From: Desulfuromonas acetexigens
GTDB taxonomy: Bacteria; Desulfobacterota; Desulfuromonadia; Desulfuromonadales; Trichloromonadaceae
Assembly (NCBI RefSeq): GCF_900111775.1
Contig: NZ_FOJJ01000034.1
Location: 1 to 64,000, forward strand
DNA: 64,000 bases
Direction: 5' to 3'
The notes under the pieces are model-generated. The model saw nothing but the letters and a program-made list of their open reading frames with translations. It was not told where the DNA came from and did not search any database. Positions 23,756-33,462 of the stretch are shown here, piece by piece. The position numbers and the translations under genes are program-made. Every line of letters begins with the position of its first letter. The stretch's first letter is position 1.

Positions 23756-25747
23756 GTGTCCCAAACTGCCATCGATCCGACCCTGGCCAAGCAGACTATC
23801 GACAGCTTGCGCCTGCTCGCCGCCGACGCTGTGGAAAAAGCCCGTTCCGGCCATCCCGGCACCCCCATGGAAGCCGCCCCCATCGCCTACCTGCTCTACC
23901 AGCGCCACCTCCGCCACAATCCGACCAACCCCAACTGGGCCGGGCGCGACCGCTTCATCCTTTCCTGTGGGCATGCCTCAACGTTGCTCTACGGTATTCT
24001 GCATCTGAGCGGCTACGACCTGTCGCTGGACGATCTGAAGAATTTCCGGCAGCTGGGCAGCCGCACCCCCGGTCATCCCGAATTCGGCCACACCCCCGGC
24101 GTCGAAACGACTACCGGCCCCCTCGGCCAAGGGGTGGCGGTCGGTGTCGGCATGGCCATGGGCGGCCGCTTTCTTCAGCAACAGGTGGATGGTGAACTCT
24201 TCGACTACCGTACCTACGTGCTCTGTTCGGACGGTGACCTGATGGAGGGCCTTTCCGCCGAGGCGGCCTCTCTGGCCGGCCATCTGCGTCTCGGCAACCT
24301 GATCTACATCTACCTCGATAACCGCATCACCATCGAGGGGGAAACCTCCCTGGCCTTCAGCGAAGAGGTCGCCACCCGCTTCCTCGCCAGTGGCTGGCAC
24401 ATCGAGCGGGTCGAGGGGGAAAATCTCGCGGAGATCGACGGCGCCCTCGACCGGGCCAAGCAGGATCCCCGGCCGTCGCTGATCGTCGCTCGCACCCATA
24501 TCGGCATCGGCGCCCCGACCAAACAGGATACCGCCGAGGCCCACGGCGCGCCCCTGGGCGAGAAGGAATTACGGGCCGCCAAAGCCTTCTACGGCTTCGA
24601 CCCCGAGCAGTCCTTCGTTGTTTCCGAGGCGGTGCGGACGCATATGGCGGAAATTCTCCCGCGCGGCGCGCAGTTGGAAAGTGCCTGGCAGGCCCGCTTG
24701 GCCGAGAAGCTGCAAGGGGATAATGCCTCCCTGCAAGCCTGGAACCAGCTGCAAGCCGGGGAACTCCCCGACGGCTGGCAGGCGGCACTGCCCGAATTCG
24801 CCGCCGGGACCTCGGCGGCGACACGCAAAGCCAGCGGTGACACCTTGAATGCCCTGGCCGGGGCTCTGCCGCTGCTCCTCGGCGGCTCGGCGGACCTCGC
24901 CCCCTCGAACAACACCGAACTCAAAGGGCAGGCGTTCTTCGCCCCCGGAACGAGCGGCCGCAATATCCATTTTGGCATCCGCGAGCATGCCATGGGCGCA
25001 GTCCTCAACGGACTCGCCCACACCCCCGGTCTGATCCCCTTTGGCGGCACCTTCCTGGTCTTCGCCGATTACATGCGCACGCCGATCCGCTTGGCGGCGA
25101 TGATGGGATTGGGGACTGTCTATGTGCTGACCCATGATTCCATCGGTCTCGGCGAGGACGGCCCGACTCATCAGCCGGTGGAGCATCTCGCCACCTTGCG
25201 GGCGATCCCCGGCCTCAACGTCATTCGTCCCTGCGATGCCAACGAAACGGTGCGTGCCTGGGAGGCGGCCATCGCCAACCACAGCGAGCCGACCGCCTTG
25301 ATCCTCAGTCGCCAGAACCTGCCGACCCTCGACAGCGAGCAGTTTGCTGGCGCCGACGGCCTGCACCTGGGTGGCTATGTTCTCGCCCGCGAGGAAGGGG
25401 AGCTGCAAGCCATCCTTCTCGCCAGCGGCGCCGAGGTCCATCCCGCCCTGGCCGCGCGGGAGCTCTTGCAGAAAGAGGGGATCGGCACCCGTGTCGTCTC
25501 CATGCCCTGCTGGGAATTTTTCGATGCCCAGGAGCAGGATTATCGTGACGAAGTCCTCCCCCCCGCCTGCACCTGCCGGGTGGCGGTGGAAGCGGCCGTC
25601 CCCTTCGGTTGGGAACGCTACGTGGGAAATACCGGCGCCATCATCGGCATGACCGGCTTCGGTGCCAGCGCCCCCGCCGATCAGTTGATGCAATATTTCG
25701 GTTTCACTGCCGAGAATATCGCGGCCAAAGTGAAGGGATTGATGTAA
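23756..25747 (+). CDS. tkt: Transketolase
   Basis: A 663-aa thiamine-diphosphate enzyme of the pentose-phosphate pathway, full family length. Landmarks: [21 protein letters not shown], the ThDP-binding [18 protein letters not shown] with [48 protein letters not shown] (catalytic Glu), [20 protein letters not shown], and a C-terminal domain with [11 protein letters not shown]. The start is GTG with CAGGAG upstream; the frame is open 171 bp further, but that part reads as non-protein. The three non-coding units end about 265 bp upstream. Confidence 0.95.
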   Translation: MSQTAIDPTLAKQTIDSLRLLAADAVEKARSGHPGTPMEAAPIAYLLYQRHLRHNPTNPNWAGRDRFILSCGHASTLLYGILHLSGYDLSLDDLKNFRQLGSRTPGHPEFGHTPGVETTTGPLGQGVAVGVGMAMGGRFLQQQVDGELFDYRTYVLCSDGDLMEGLSAEAASLAGHLRLGNLIYIYLDNRITIEGETSLAFSEEVATRFLASGWHIERVEGENLAEIDGALDRAKQDPRPSLIVARTHIGIGAPTKQDTAEAHGAPLGEKELRAAKAFYGFDPEQSFVVSEAVRTHMAEILPRGAQLESAWQARLAEKLQGDNASLQAWNQLQAGELPDGWQAALPEFAAGTSAATRKASGDTLNALAGALPLLLGGSADLAPSNNTELKGQAFFAPGTSGRNIHFGIREHAMGAVLNGLAHTPGLIPFGGTFLVFADYMRTPIRLAAMMGLGTVYVLTHDSIGLGEDGPTHQPVEHLATLRAIPGLNVIRPCDANETVRAWEAAIANHSEPTALILSRQNLPTLDSEQFAGADGLHLGGYVLAREEGELQAILLASGAEVHPALAARELLQKEGIGTRVVSMPCWEFFDAQEQDYRDEVLPPACTCRVAVEAAVPFGWERYVGNTGAIIGMTGFGASAPADQLMQYFGFTAENIAAKVKGLM

Positions 25748-25798
25748 GCGGAGGGGCGCTCCGCCTGCGCTCGAATATCGTCCTTTGCAAATGAAACA

Positions 25799-25820
25799 GG
25801 GGCGCACATAGGTGCGCCCC
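25799..25820. repeat. Palindromic intergenic repeat, core CACATAGGTG
   Basis: GGGGCGCACATAGGTGCGCCCC is read here as arms GGGGCG/CGCCCC around a near-palindromic core. It belongs to the same family as the copies at 25851, 28632, 30509, 33920, 34019, 35087 and 35130. Confidence 0.75.
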
Positions 25821-25850
25821 AGCCACAAAATCCTGTTGAACCGTCGAACC

Positions 25851-25878
25851 GTAGGGGCGCAGCATGCTGCGCCCCTAC
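25851..25878. repeat. Palindromic intergenic repeat, core CAGCATGCTG
   Basis: A perfect 28-bp palindrome: GTAGGGGCG, then CAGCATGCTG, then CGCCCCTAC. It lies between the convergent transketolase and pepF genes. Confidence 0.9.
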
Positions 25879-25900
25879 CCATCCCCCTACGCTTCACTCC

Positions 25901-27691
25901 TCACGGCTTCTCCACCAATCCCCGCAATTCCTTCAGCAATTCCCCAACGAAATCATATCCTTTTTGCCAGAACTCCGGATCGGCCAGGTCGATCCCCAGA
26001 GGCTTGAGCAGCGTTTGTGGCGGGGCGCTGCCGCCGGCGGCGAGCAGTTCCAGGTAACGGGGGACGAAGTCGGTTCCGTCTTCCCGATATTTCTGATAGA
26101 GCGCCAGCACCAGCAGTTCGCCGAAGACATAGGAATAACAGTAGAAGCGGGAATGAATAAAGTGGCTGATGTAGGCCCAACCCCAGCGGTAGGGCTCGAT
26201 CATCGTTACGGCGTCGCCGAAAAGCCTGGCGTTTTCCTGCCACCAGAGGTCGCAGTAGTCGTCGGCGGCGAGCAGTCCCGCACCGCGCTTTTTGTGGGCG
26301 GCCAGCTCGAAACGGGTCAGCACGTTCTGGCGAAAGGTGGTGGCGATGATGTCCTCCAGCTTGGCGCAGAGCAGTTCGATCTTCACCTGGCGATCCGGTT
26401 CCTTGTCGAGAAGGGAGCGGGTCAGCAGCATCTCGCCGAAGACGCTCGCCGTCTCCGCCATCGGCAGCGGCGCCTGATACTGAAAGAAATTTTGCCCCTG
26501 GGAGAGGGCGAAGTGAACGCCGTGCCCCAGTTCGTGCGCCAGGGTGCTCAGGTCGCGCAGGTTGCCGGTATGGTTCAACAGCACGTAGGGCGCCAGTCCC
26601 GGCATCATCCCCATGCAAAAAGCGCCGCCGCTTTTTCCCGGCGCCGGAAAGGCGTCGATCCGTCCTTCGGTGAAAAACTTTTCGGCCATATTCGCCATTT
26701 GCGGCGAAAATCCGGCGAAGGCGTCGAGGACCACCGTCTTCGCTTGGGCGAAGGTATATTCCCGGCCGCCGGTTCCGAGCGGGGCGTAGATGTCGGTATT
26801 CTTCATCCGTTCTAGGCCGAGCAGTTGCCGCTTCAGCTCGAAGTACTCCCGGGCCAGGCCGTAGTTGGCCTCGGTCACCTGCATCATGCGTTCGACCATG
26901 TCGGCTTCCGTTTCGCAGGCCAGATGGGTCGGCGTCATCAGGTCGGGATAGCCCCGCAGTTCGACCTCTTTGCCATGATCGAGCAGCAGGTTGTTGAAAC
27001 AGGCGGTAAGGGGCAGCTCCTGTTCCGCATGCTTGCGCAGAAAGGTCGAAAAAGCGTTTTCCCGGATTTGCCCGTCGGGATGATGGAGCAGCGCCAGAAG
27101 TTCCTCGCCGGAGACCTCCCGGGGCTCGGATTCGCCGGGCAACGTGAAGGAAAAGCGGAAGGACGAGGTCAGTTCCTCGAAGAGCTGCGTGAAGGCCTCC
27201 TTGCCGGAAAGATCCTTGCGCTTTACGGCCTGTTCTACCTCTTCGCTCAGGGTGTAGGGGGCGTGGGCCCGGAGCTGGCGCAGGTAGTGGCCGTAGGCGG
27301 CGACCTCGGGGTTTTTCAGCAGCGCGGCAAAAAGCACTTCCTCGATGCGCAGCACTTCCAGTTCGAAAAAGAGGGTGGTCTCGGCCAGGGAACTCCAACT
27401 CTCCCGCACTCGGGCCAGCAGGGCCTTGTGCGCCGCCGGCCGGCTGTCCTGGGAAAAAAGGAGTTGGGCGTAGAAGTAGGGTTTGAGGATAAGGCGTTGC
27501 AGCTCTTCGTAACGCTTCAGCGCACTCACCAAGGCTTCCGGGGAGAGCCGTTCCGAGGCGATGCGCCCGCGAAAATCCTGGCGGAATTTCTGCGCCAGTT
27601 GCTGTGCCGCCTCCAGATCGGCCACGAGTTTGGAGTCGTCGGGGCTGCCATAGAGCGGAGAAAGATCCCAGGTCGATTCGGGGGAGGTCAT
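25901..27691 (-). CDS. pepF: Oligoendopeptidase F (M3 family)
   Basis: A 596-aa zinc oligopeptidase without signal peptide, so cytoplasmic. The zinc-binding HExxH is in STLAHELGHGVHFALS and the third ligand region in PMAETASVFGEMLLTRSLL, as in the M3B family. The N-terminal helical part (LSPLYGSPDDSKLVADLEAA) is also typical. It would degrade short peptides released by other proteases. It converges on transketolase; the mazEF-like pair lies upstream on the same strand but is unlikely to be related. Confidence 0.95.
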   Translation of the reverse strand: MTSPESTWDLSPLYGSPDDSKLVADLEAAQQLAQKFRQDFRGRIASERLSPEALVSALKRYEELQRLILKPYFYAQLLFSQDSRPAAHKALLARVRESWSSLAETTLFFELEVLRIEEVLFAALLKNPEVAAYGHYLRQLRAHAPYTLSEEVEQAVKRKDLSGKEAFTQLFEELTSSFRFSFTLPGESEPREVSGEELLALLHHPDGQIRENAFSTFLRKHAEQELPLTACFNNLLLDHGKEVELRGYPDLMTPTHLACETEADMVERMMQVTEANYGLAREYFELKRQLLGLERMKNTDIYAPLGTGGREYTFAQAKTVVLDAFAGFSPQMANMAEKFFTEGRIDAFPAPGKSGGAFCMGMMPGLAPYVLLNHTGNLRDLSTLAHELGHGVHFALSQGQNFFQYQAPLPMAETASVFGEMLLTRSLLDKEPDRQVKIELLCAKLEDIIATTFRQNVLTRFELAAHKKRGAGLLAADDYCDLWWQENARLFGDAVTMIEPYRWGWAYISHFIHSRFYCYSYVFGELLVLALYQKYREDGTDFVPRYLELLAAGGSAPPQTLLKPLGIDLADPEFWQKGYDFVGELLKELRGLVEKP

Positions 27692-27734
27692 GGTTGTTCC
27701 TTGTAAAAAGTGGCGAGATAGGCGGGGAGGGCGG

Positions 27735-28103
27735 CTAAAGTTGAATAATCTGGTTCAGCCGCTCGCAGACTTGGGCGAAGAGCGCATCGGACAGGCGTTT
27801 CATGGGATGGGTCGAGGCCCCACGGAGTCGCCAATCAAAGGGTTTGGGCTGATGGCAAAGGACAAAACTCGCTTGGCCGGCCTTCCGTCCTTTGGCCACG
27901 CCGACCTCCACGGCAAAGGGATTATCCGCGTTGTAACCTGCCGTCGTCATCGGCAAGCCGATCACCAGTGAGGTCTTTTCGTTGAAGAGGCGCGGCGACA
28001 AAACGAGAAAGGGATGAACATCGCGCATTTCCCGTCCCACCTGGGGGTTGCAGTCGATCCAGATAATATCCTGGCGCTCCGGAACCCAGGGAACGGCTAC
28101 CAC
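27735..28103 (-). CDS. mazF: MazF/PemK-type endoribonuclease toxin
   Basis: A 122-aa toxin of the MazF/PemK/Kid family, which cleaves mRNA at short motifs. Typical positions are QDIIWIDCNPQVGREMRDVHPFLVLSP split as QDIIWIDCNPQVG and HPFLVLSP (conserved Gly and the arginine before it), SLVIGLPMTT and QASFVLCHQPKPFDW. It overlaps the antitoxin gene by 7 bp, in the usual antitoxin-first order, which couples their translation. A chromosomal type II toxin-antitoxin pair. Confidence 0.88.
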   Translation of the reverse strand: MVAVPWVPERQDIIWIDCNPQVGREMRDVHPFLVLSPRLFNEKTSLVIGLPMTTAGYNADNPFAVEVGVAKGRKAGQASFVLCHQPKPFDWRLRGASTHPMKRLSDALFAQVCERLNQIIQL

Positions 28104-28348
28104 TGTTCGGCCCCCAGGGGCGGACAGACCATAACCTCGCCGCCATGACGCGCCGGATCGTACAACGCCAGGCGCTCTTCCAGGGTCAAGGGTTGATCCT
28201 TCACCGGCTGGATAATGACCCTATCCCCCTCGACGGTGATGCGCACCGGCTGGTCTTCATGCAGATGGGCCGCGCCCGCCACCGCCGCCGGCAAGCGGAC
28301 GCCGAGATTGTTCCCCCAGCGTTTGATATTGAGAATGGTTTCGGTCAT
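28097..28348 (-). CDS. mazE: MazE-type antitoxin (AbrB fold)
   Basis: An 83-aa protein with the swapped-hairpin AbrB/MazE DNA-binding N-terminus (LNIKRWGNNLGVRLPAAV) and an acidic C-terminal tail that would bind the toxin (LTLEERLALYDPARHGGEV). It overlaps mazF by 7 bp. In the family the pair represses its own promoter, which would lie in the 28349-28400 AT-rich gap. Confidence 0.88.
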   Translation of the reverse strand: MTETILNIKRWGNNLGVRLPAAVAGAAHLHEDQPVRITVEGDRVIIQPVKDQPLTLEERLALYDPARHGGEVMVCPPLGAEQW

Positions 28349-28447
28349 GAGATCCTATCCCAAAAAAAAGTTTATACTTAGTTTAAACGTGCATGGGGTC
28401 GGGGTCAAACAATAATTTTGTGAACAGTTCTTGGGCGAGCCGGCAAC

Positions 28448-28480
28448 AAAAACGCCCCCTGTTGCGAGGGGGCGTTTTTT
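28448..28480. terminator. Hairpin upstream of the mazE-mazF pair
   Basis: AAAACGCCCCC pairs with GGGGGCGTTTT around a short loop with T and A tails on both sides, so it may work in both directions. Confidence 0.8.
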
Positions 28481-28583
28481 ATCGGGTAATTGCAATCGGG
28501 TCTTACTTCTGGATGGTGAAAAAGCCGTCGGCAATAAATTTCCCCGAAGTAATTCCGCCTGTTGCCGGAAAGAAAATCGAAAA

Positions 28584-28609
28584 AACGGCCCGGGAAAAAC
28601 CGGGCCGTT
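28584..28609. terminator. Hairpin downstream of the FG-GAP-like protein gene
   Basis: AACGGCCCGG and CCGGGCCGTT form a perfect 10-bp stem around GAAAAA. On the minus strand a short frame beyond it (ending ITSGKFIADGFFTIQK near 28504) may be a remnant of a lost gene; I do not call it. Confidence 0.65.
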
Positions 28610-28631
28610 CGTGTTAAGTGGGGTCACAATC

Positions 28632-28659
28632 GTAGGGGCGCAGCATGCTGCGCCCCTAC
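28632..28659. repeat. Palindromic intergenic repeat, core CAGCATGCTG
   Basis: An exact copy of the 28-bp palindrome at 25851-25878, here 11 bp beyond the stop of the minus-strand FG-GAP-like gene. Confidence 0.9.
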
Positions 28660-28669
28660 CGGATGTCGT

Positions 28670-30466
28670 TTATTGCATTTCGAAGACGTACAGCGACGAG
28701 CGGCGGGCGCCGAGCAGGCCGGTGCTGGCGCCGTTGATGGCCATGACCACTTCCTTCTGGCCGTCGTTGTCGATGTCGGCCAGGCGGAAGTCGGCCATGT
28801 AGCCGTTCTGTTCCCGGGTGTGCCAGGCTTCGAGTAGTTCCTGGCCGTTCCAGACCATGGCCGTGAGCTTACTCTTGCGGAAGGTCTTGCCCCGAGCGCG
28901 GAACCAGTCTCCCTCGTTGACCGGGATGAGGATTTCCCCGGCATCGCCGCGCCCAAGCCGGGCCTGCAGGTAGGCATCGCGGGTGTTGTCGCCATCCTGC
29001 GGGCGCTTGGTCGGATCGACGCGGGTGATGAATTCCTCGCTGCCGCCCATGCGCTCGCTCCCTTCCCACAGTTTTTCGCCGCTCGCGGAAAAAATCTGCA
29101 GGTTGTCGAGATGGCTCAGGTAGGCGATGGAATCGCCGCCGCTGCCGTTCGCCGTTAGCGGAGAGAAGCTGTACAGACGGATGGGATTGGGCACCTCGAC
29201 CTTGGCACCCTGCTGGATGTCGTTGCCGTTGCCTTGCACGCGGAAGATGGGCCCGGCGAAATCCTGATGTTCATCGCCCATGCCCTGGGCCAGCAGCACG
29301 ACTCCTTCGCCGGGCAGGTCGACATTGCGGAAATAGTAGTTGATGTTGGTTTTGCGAACCTGATAGCCGTCGGCGCCGGCGCTGACGATCATCGAAGAGA
29401 GGCGGTCGTCGAAGGCCGCGGTGATGTACAGTTCGAGTTGGCCGTCGCCGTTCAGATCGGCGCCGTCAATGGCCAGGGCCTTGCGCCCTTTGCCGAGATC
29501 GACCTGGGCGATCGTTTCCGAGGCGCCGTCGGCGAAGCGGGTGATGTCGATGCGGTGGGCGTAGAGCAGGGCGGTTTCGAGCTTGCCGTCGCCGTCCAGT
29601 TCGCCGACTTCGACCCCGACCAGCGGTTCCTTGACGGCGGGGCTGACCCACACGCCCCGTTCCGCTTCGGCGAGATTCTGGCGGACGATGGCGGGGGAGA
29701 AGTCGCCGACCACACTTGAACCGGTCGGGGCCGGAGCGGCGATGATAGCTGCGCCGGTCGGGGCGGGCATCATCGCCGGAGCGGAAACGCTGGGGGCGGC
29801 CGCGACCGGAATGCCGGCCGCAGGAGCGATTGTCGCGGTGGCCGGGGCGGCGGCTCCGCCGACGGCATAGGCGCGCAGCACGGTGAAAGCCGGATCGCGA
29901 ACTTCGAGCTTGCCGGGCTTGAGGACGAAGGTCAAACCTTGAAAGCCGACGGCCGCCGCCGGGTTTTCAGGCTTGGTCGCCTGGGTCGCGGCGTATTCCT
30001 GCCATTCGAGCGTCGGTAGGGCCTGCTTGACCTGGGCATAGACCGCTTCCCCCTCGCCGGTATAGTCCCAGAAAATCGCCGGCAGATTCTCGAAACGACG
30101 GATGGCGTCCTTCGCGTTAATTTCGGGGGCCGCCCCCACGGGCTTGGCGTAGGAATAACCGGACTTGACCCGGGTGACCTGCAGGATGGCCTTGACTTCG
30201 TCGATGGTGCCGACAACTTCCTTGGTCACCGGGTGCACAACCTTTTCCCCCGGCTGCATCACGGTGAAAAGATCACCGATGGCGACATTCGACTTGGCGT
30301 CGAGGTCGATGAGAAATTCCCCCTTCGCCGGCATGATTACCACCCCGGAGACGGGTTTGAAGTCGCGGGCCAGGTTTTCGATAAAGGCCGACGCGGACGG
30401 AGGCAATATCGCCGACGCGGCCAGCAGAAGCACGGCGACGAGCAACGAACGGGGGAAGAACGGCAT
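28670..30466 (-). CDS. Exported FG-GAP/VCBS-like repeat protein
   Basis: A 598-aa protein with a signal peptide (LLVAVLLLAASAILPPSASA). The N-terminal part (VSGVVIMPAKGEFLIDLDAK ... IGDLFTVMQPGEKV) is followed by an Ala/Pro-rich linker and then repeated blades with calcium-loop-like motifs: ELDGDGKLETALLY, DGADLNGDGQLELYI and ADIDNDGQKEVVMAI. These are typical of FG-GAP/VCBS beta-propellers, so a periplasmic or surface propeller is predicted. The start is the ATG 8 bp after AAGGAG, which gives a compact signal peptide. Partner and function are unknown. Confidence 0.75.
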   Translation of the reverse strand: MPFFPRSLLVAVLLLAASAILPPSASAFIENLARDFKPVSGVVIMPAKGEFLIDLDAKSNVAIGDLFTVMQPGEKVVHPVTKEVVGTIDEVKAILQVTRVKSGYSYAKPVGAAPEINAKDAIRRFENLPAIFWDYTGEGEAVYAQVKQALPTLEWQEYAATQATKPENPAAAVGFQGLTFVLKPGKLEVRDPAFTVLRAYAVGGAAAPATATIAPAAGIPVAAAPSVSAPAMMPAPTGAAIIAAPAPTGSSVVGDFSPAIVRQNLAEAERGVWVSPAVKEPLVGVEVGELDGDGKLETALLYAHRIDITRFADGASETIAQVDLGKGRKALAIDGADLNGDGQLELYITAAFDDRLSSMIVSAGADGYQVRKTNINYYFRNVDLPGEGVVLLAQGMGDEHQDFAGPIFRVQGNGNDIQQGAKVEVPNPIRLYSFSPLTANGSGGDSIAYLSHLDNLQIFSASGEKLWEGSERMGGSEEFITRVDPTKRPQDGDNTRDAYLQARLGRGDAGEILIPVNEGDWFRARGKTFRKSKLTAMVWNGQELLEAWHTREQNGYMADFRLADIDNDGQKEVVMAINGASTGLLGARRSSLYVFEMQ

Positions 30467-30508
30467 GTGCGGCATCTCCTTGGGTTGACGGATGTACGGA
30501 ATCTTGCG

Positions 30509-30533
30509 GTAGGGGCGCACCGACGTGCGCCCT
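30509..30533. repeat. Palindromic intergenic repeat, core CACCGACGTG
   Basis: GTAGGGGCG arms with CGCCCT around CACCGACGTG, a core different from the CAGCATGCTG copies but again nearly self-complementary. Confidence 0.75.
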
Positions 30534-30666
30534 GATTTTTAATAAGCGGATTAGCACTAATCTTCAGCTGAAGCGTCTCCCCCTTTTTCAAAGGGGGATG
30601 CCCTTCATTGGCCCCTTGGCTGAAGATTGACGCCTATCACATTCAATAAAGGCTTTTCAGAAAAAA

Positions 30667-30690
30667 TGGCCGGGCAAAAAAGCCCGGCCA
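30667..30690. terminator. Terminator of the porin gene
   Basis: TGGCCGGGC pairs exactly with GCCCGGCCA around A6, about 35 bp past the porin stop on the minus strand. Confidence 0.8.
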
Positions 30691-30723
30691 TCAAACTAGC
30701 ATAATGCTGCTAAGTCGGCAATC

Positions 30724-32148
30724 TTAGAACTTGTAAGCCAAGCCCAAGCCGGCTTTCCAGGCATCGTCGCCACCGATTTCCTTGGTACCGATAACATCGT
30801 AACCGAAATCATCGTCAGCCAGCAGGTAGCCGCCGCCCAAGGTCGCGATCAGGCCGGGAACGACGGTGTAATCATAATAGAGATCAAGTTCATGACCGAA
30901 AGTGATGCGTTTCATGCTTTTGCCGTTCGACAGGAAACGGACTTGGTTGTCAGCAGCTTCCTCGGCATAGATGTAGTAAGCGCGAATCTTGCTCTTTTCG
31001 CTCACTTTTTGCTCAACACCCAGCTTGGCGTACTGGAAGTTCATGTAGTAAGAGCCATTTCCGGAGATCGTGCGGCCAAGGCGGTTGGTTGCTACAGTTT
31101 GGTCAACACCGCCTGCCCCGGCACGAACGTCAAAATAACCACCAGTGAGAATTTCAGAGAAGTTATTGAAACCTGCAACTGTCACCATTTCCCCAGTGGG
31201 GCTATCGCTGTCACCATAGCGTGCTGCTTCGGCTATAAGTTTCGTATCGCCCAAGGTGTAACCAGCGTTGGCCAAAAAGGCAAATGCATCAGTGCTCAGG
31301 GTGTCCAATGTGCCATCGTTATCAACATCCGCCTTCATGCGACCATCGTTGTAAAAGGCAACGCCACTATACTCAAAAGCGTCGATTTTGCCTTTCAATT
31401 CAAGACCATAGTAGTACTGTTGTTCGAGAATCATATTGTCGATTGTGGTAGTAGGCCCATACTGCATAATTTGATTGTCATCGGCATCATAGTAGGCGAC
31501 AAAGGGGCTAATAGTGTGTTCACCAACTTTCATGTCTAGTTGGGCTTGGTAGAAGTCTACATCGGCACCGTCATTTTCGTCGACACCTTCGATAACCTTG
31601 GCCCAATACAGACCCAAATTGGTGTTTTCATCGAAAGCGGTGCGGGTGCTCACGCCCGAGGCGTGCTCGCCGAGGATCAGGCCGCCGCCCATCTTGTAGT
31701 AATGGGTACCGGCCTTGACGTTGGTATTGGCCTCGGGGATGTTGAAGTCGAGGTAGAGATTGGCGATTTCGATCTGGCTGGTCGTGTCGGAACCCACCCG
31801 GCCAATCGACGTCGTGTTCGGATCGTTGTCGGTGTCGCCCCACACATAGTCAACCTCGACGGTGAAGACCGCCTTGACGTTCTCGTTGAGAGCGGCGGTG
31901 GTGAAGAGGCGAAGACGGGAGTCGACGGCGCGGGTGTTGTCGTCAGTAGTATAGTCCTTTACGACTGTACCATCGTCGAGAGTTTTGTAGGTGGTAAGAT
32001 TCCCATCTTTATCCCGGCCGTCCATGTTGTCGGCGGCGACGCCGCGGACGTGGAGGAAGCCGGAGACATCGCCGGTGATGGCGAAGGCCGGGGCGGCGAT
32101 GGCCGTCGAGGCCAGCAGCGCTACCATGATTTTCGTTAATCTGCTCAC
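30724..32148 (-). CDS. Outer-membrane porin-like beta-barrel protein
   Basis: A 474-aa protein with a signal peptide (IMVALLASTAIAAPAFA) starting at a GTG preceded by AGGAGG. The mature part consists of alternating strands rich in Tyr, Asp and Gly and ends in an aromatic residue (AGLGLAYKF), the barrel signature recognised by the Bam machinery. N-terminal DVSGFLHVRGVAADNMDG and IEIANLYLDFNIPEANTNV fit porins found in Geobacter-type bacteria. Several DxDNDG-like loops (ADVDNDGTLD) may bind calcium. Substrate unknown. A small zinc-ribbon lipoprotein gene lies just upstream. Confidence 0.8.
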   Translation of the reverse strand: MSRLTKIMVALLASTAIAAPAFAITGDVSGFLHVRGVAADNMDGRDKDGNLTTYKTLDDGTVVKDYTTDDNTRAVDSRLRLFTTAALNENVKAVFTVEVDYVWGDTDNDPNTTSIGRVGSDTTSQIEIANLYLDFNIPEANTNVKAGTHYYKMGGGLILGEHASGVSTRTAFDENTNLGLYWAKVIEGVDENDGADVDFYQAQLDMKVGEHTISPFVAYYDADDNQIMQYGPTTTIDNMILEQQYYYGLELKGKIDAFEYSGVAFYNDGRMKADVDNDGTLDTLSTDAFAFLANAGYTLGDTKLIAEAARYGDSDSPTGEMVTVAGFNNFSEILTGGYFDVRAGAGGVDQTVATNRLGRTISGNGSYYMNFQYAKLGVEQKVSEKSKIRAYYIYAEEAADNQVRFLSNGKSMKRITFGHELDLYYDYTVVPGLIATLGGGYLLADDDFGYDVIGTKEIGGDDAWKAGLGLAYKF

Positions 32149-32240
32149 TTTTGCCTCCTGATACGAATAGTGATCATAAAGTTCGTGCGGCCGGCCGGCG
32201 AGGCGCCGGAAAGCCTGGTCGGTCAGCGTGCGAGGTTGAA

Positions 32241-32378
32241 CTAACCCCCTGCCGGAGCTTCGAATTCGTAACCGCAAGCAGGACACTTGATCTTGGTGGT
32301 GCCGCCTTTAGTCGTGGCGCAAGCCGAAAGCGAAACGGCCAGCACCGTCACCATCAACAGAGTTACCAGTTTCTTCAT
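32241..32378 (-). CDS. Tiny lipoprotein with a CxxC motif
   Basis: A 45-aa frame with a strong ribosome-binding site (GGGAGGTG). Residues 1-19 are a lipoprotein signal with lipobox LSAC, so the mature chain of 26 residues starts at Cys20 and carries CPACGYEFEAPAGG, half of a zinc ribbon. It lies 93 bp upstream of the porin gene on the same strand and could be co-transcribed. The single CxxC could bind a metal as a dimer or act as a redox pair. Function unknown; its size makes it easy to miss. Confidence 0.7.
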   Translation of the reverse strand: MKKLVTLLMVTVLAVSLSACATTKGGTTKIKCPACGYEFEAPAGG

Positions 32379-32663
32379 ACCTTTCACCTCCCTTCGTTAG
32401 CGTCTATGTTTGGACCGGATTCTACGGGTGTCGGCCTATTGAAACCTTCAGCGGACAAAACGAACACCCTTTTATTCGCAAGGAGAATGCCAATTCGGAA
32501 AAACTCGAAAAAACTTCAAGAAAAGATCGCATCAACTTGAAATTATTCGATCTTTCTCCCTGCGTGGTAGTTGAAGGAGAGTTTTTCGGTCATTTTTTTA
32601 CTGTGCTTTATTTGCCACACTGTTGCTGAACGTCAACGAAAGATCGATCATTAGAAGGCTTTT

Positions 32664-33164
32664 CTAGGGTTGCCGGGCGACCGGAACTTTCTCGAATTCG
32701 GCCTTGATCTGTCCGGCGGTGAGGATGTTGCCGTCACGCAGGACCTTGAAGTTGCGGTCGATGAGAATGACCCGGGGAATCAGGTAGACGTTGTAGGCCT
32801 TGAGGGCCTGCCCGTCGTCAATCATGGTGTGGTGGGGGAAGTCGTATTTGATCTTGTTTTTGTACTCTTTGACCATTTTTTCCGAGTCCTGAAGGTAGAC
32901 CTCGACCAAGCGGACGTTCTTTTCTTTCAGGTATTCGGCGCCCTGGGTGAATTCGTTGCTTTGCTGCAAGCAGGTAGGACACCAAGTGGTGGCCAGCTTG
33001 AGGATAATCAGCTCGCCCTTGTGGTCGGAGAGCTTGAAGGGAACGCCGTCAAGGTCCTTGAGTTGGAAATCGGGCGGCTCGGCGCCGGGGTCCACGGCCC
33101 AGGCGTGAGTCGAAACAAGCAGGGCCACAAGCAGTAAGGAAAGCGAGAGCAGGACTTTTTTCAT
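32664..33164 (-). CDS. TlpA/ResA-like periplasmic thioredoxin
   Basis: A 166-aa protein with a signal peptide (LLSLSLLLVALLVSTHAWA) and a thioredoxin-like fold: PPDFQLKDLDGVPFKLSDHK, active site TTWCPTCLQQS, then the cis-proline region VYLIPRVILIDRN. Members reduce disulfides in the periplasm, for example in cytochrome c maturation; no such genes are adjacent, so the target is open. The start is the ATG next to AAGGGGG that gives a normal signal peptide; upstream in-frame codons are probably not used. Confidence 0.85.
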   Translation of the reverse strand: MKKVLLSLSLLLVALLVSTHAWAVDPGAEPPDFQLKDLDGVPFKLSDHKGELIILKLATTWCPTCLQQSNEFTQGAEYLKEKNVRLVEVYLQDSEKMVKEYKNKIKYDFPHHTMIDDGQALKAYNVYLIPRVILIDRNFKVLRDGNILTAGQIKAEFEKVPVARQP

Positions 33165-33462
33165 AAAAACCCCCTTGGGTGCGAGAAAAGAGGCGAACTT
33201 GCCGCCGTTCAGTCTAGCAATCCCCATGGCCAAGTCAATCGCAAGGGCGGGTGGGTCGCTAAAACGCCTCTGTGGATTCAGCTTTTTTCGCCAGGGAAGG
33301 GGTTGGCAAATAGCTGTTTTACCAAAGAGGCGTTCAGTATATTTTTATCCGATTTAAAGTCAAGGCAAAACTTCTAATCTGATTCAAGTGCCTTGAATGA
33401 TTGTTGTAATTGATCAAATAAAAAACAAACAGCGTTATTTTTATAGTAAAAAACCAAAAAAA
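33165..33462. other. Non-coding gap between the thioredoxin and epimerase genes
   Basis: About 300 bp with an AT-rich centre (33330-33460). No gene, terminator or named motif is evident; the promoter of the thioredoxin gene is expected here. Confidence 0.5.
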
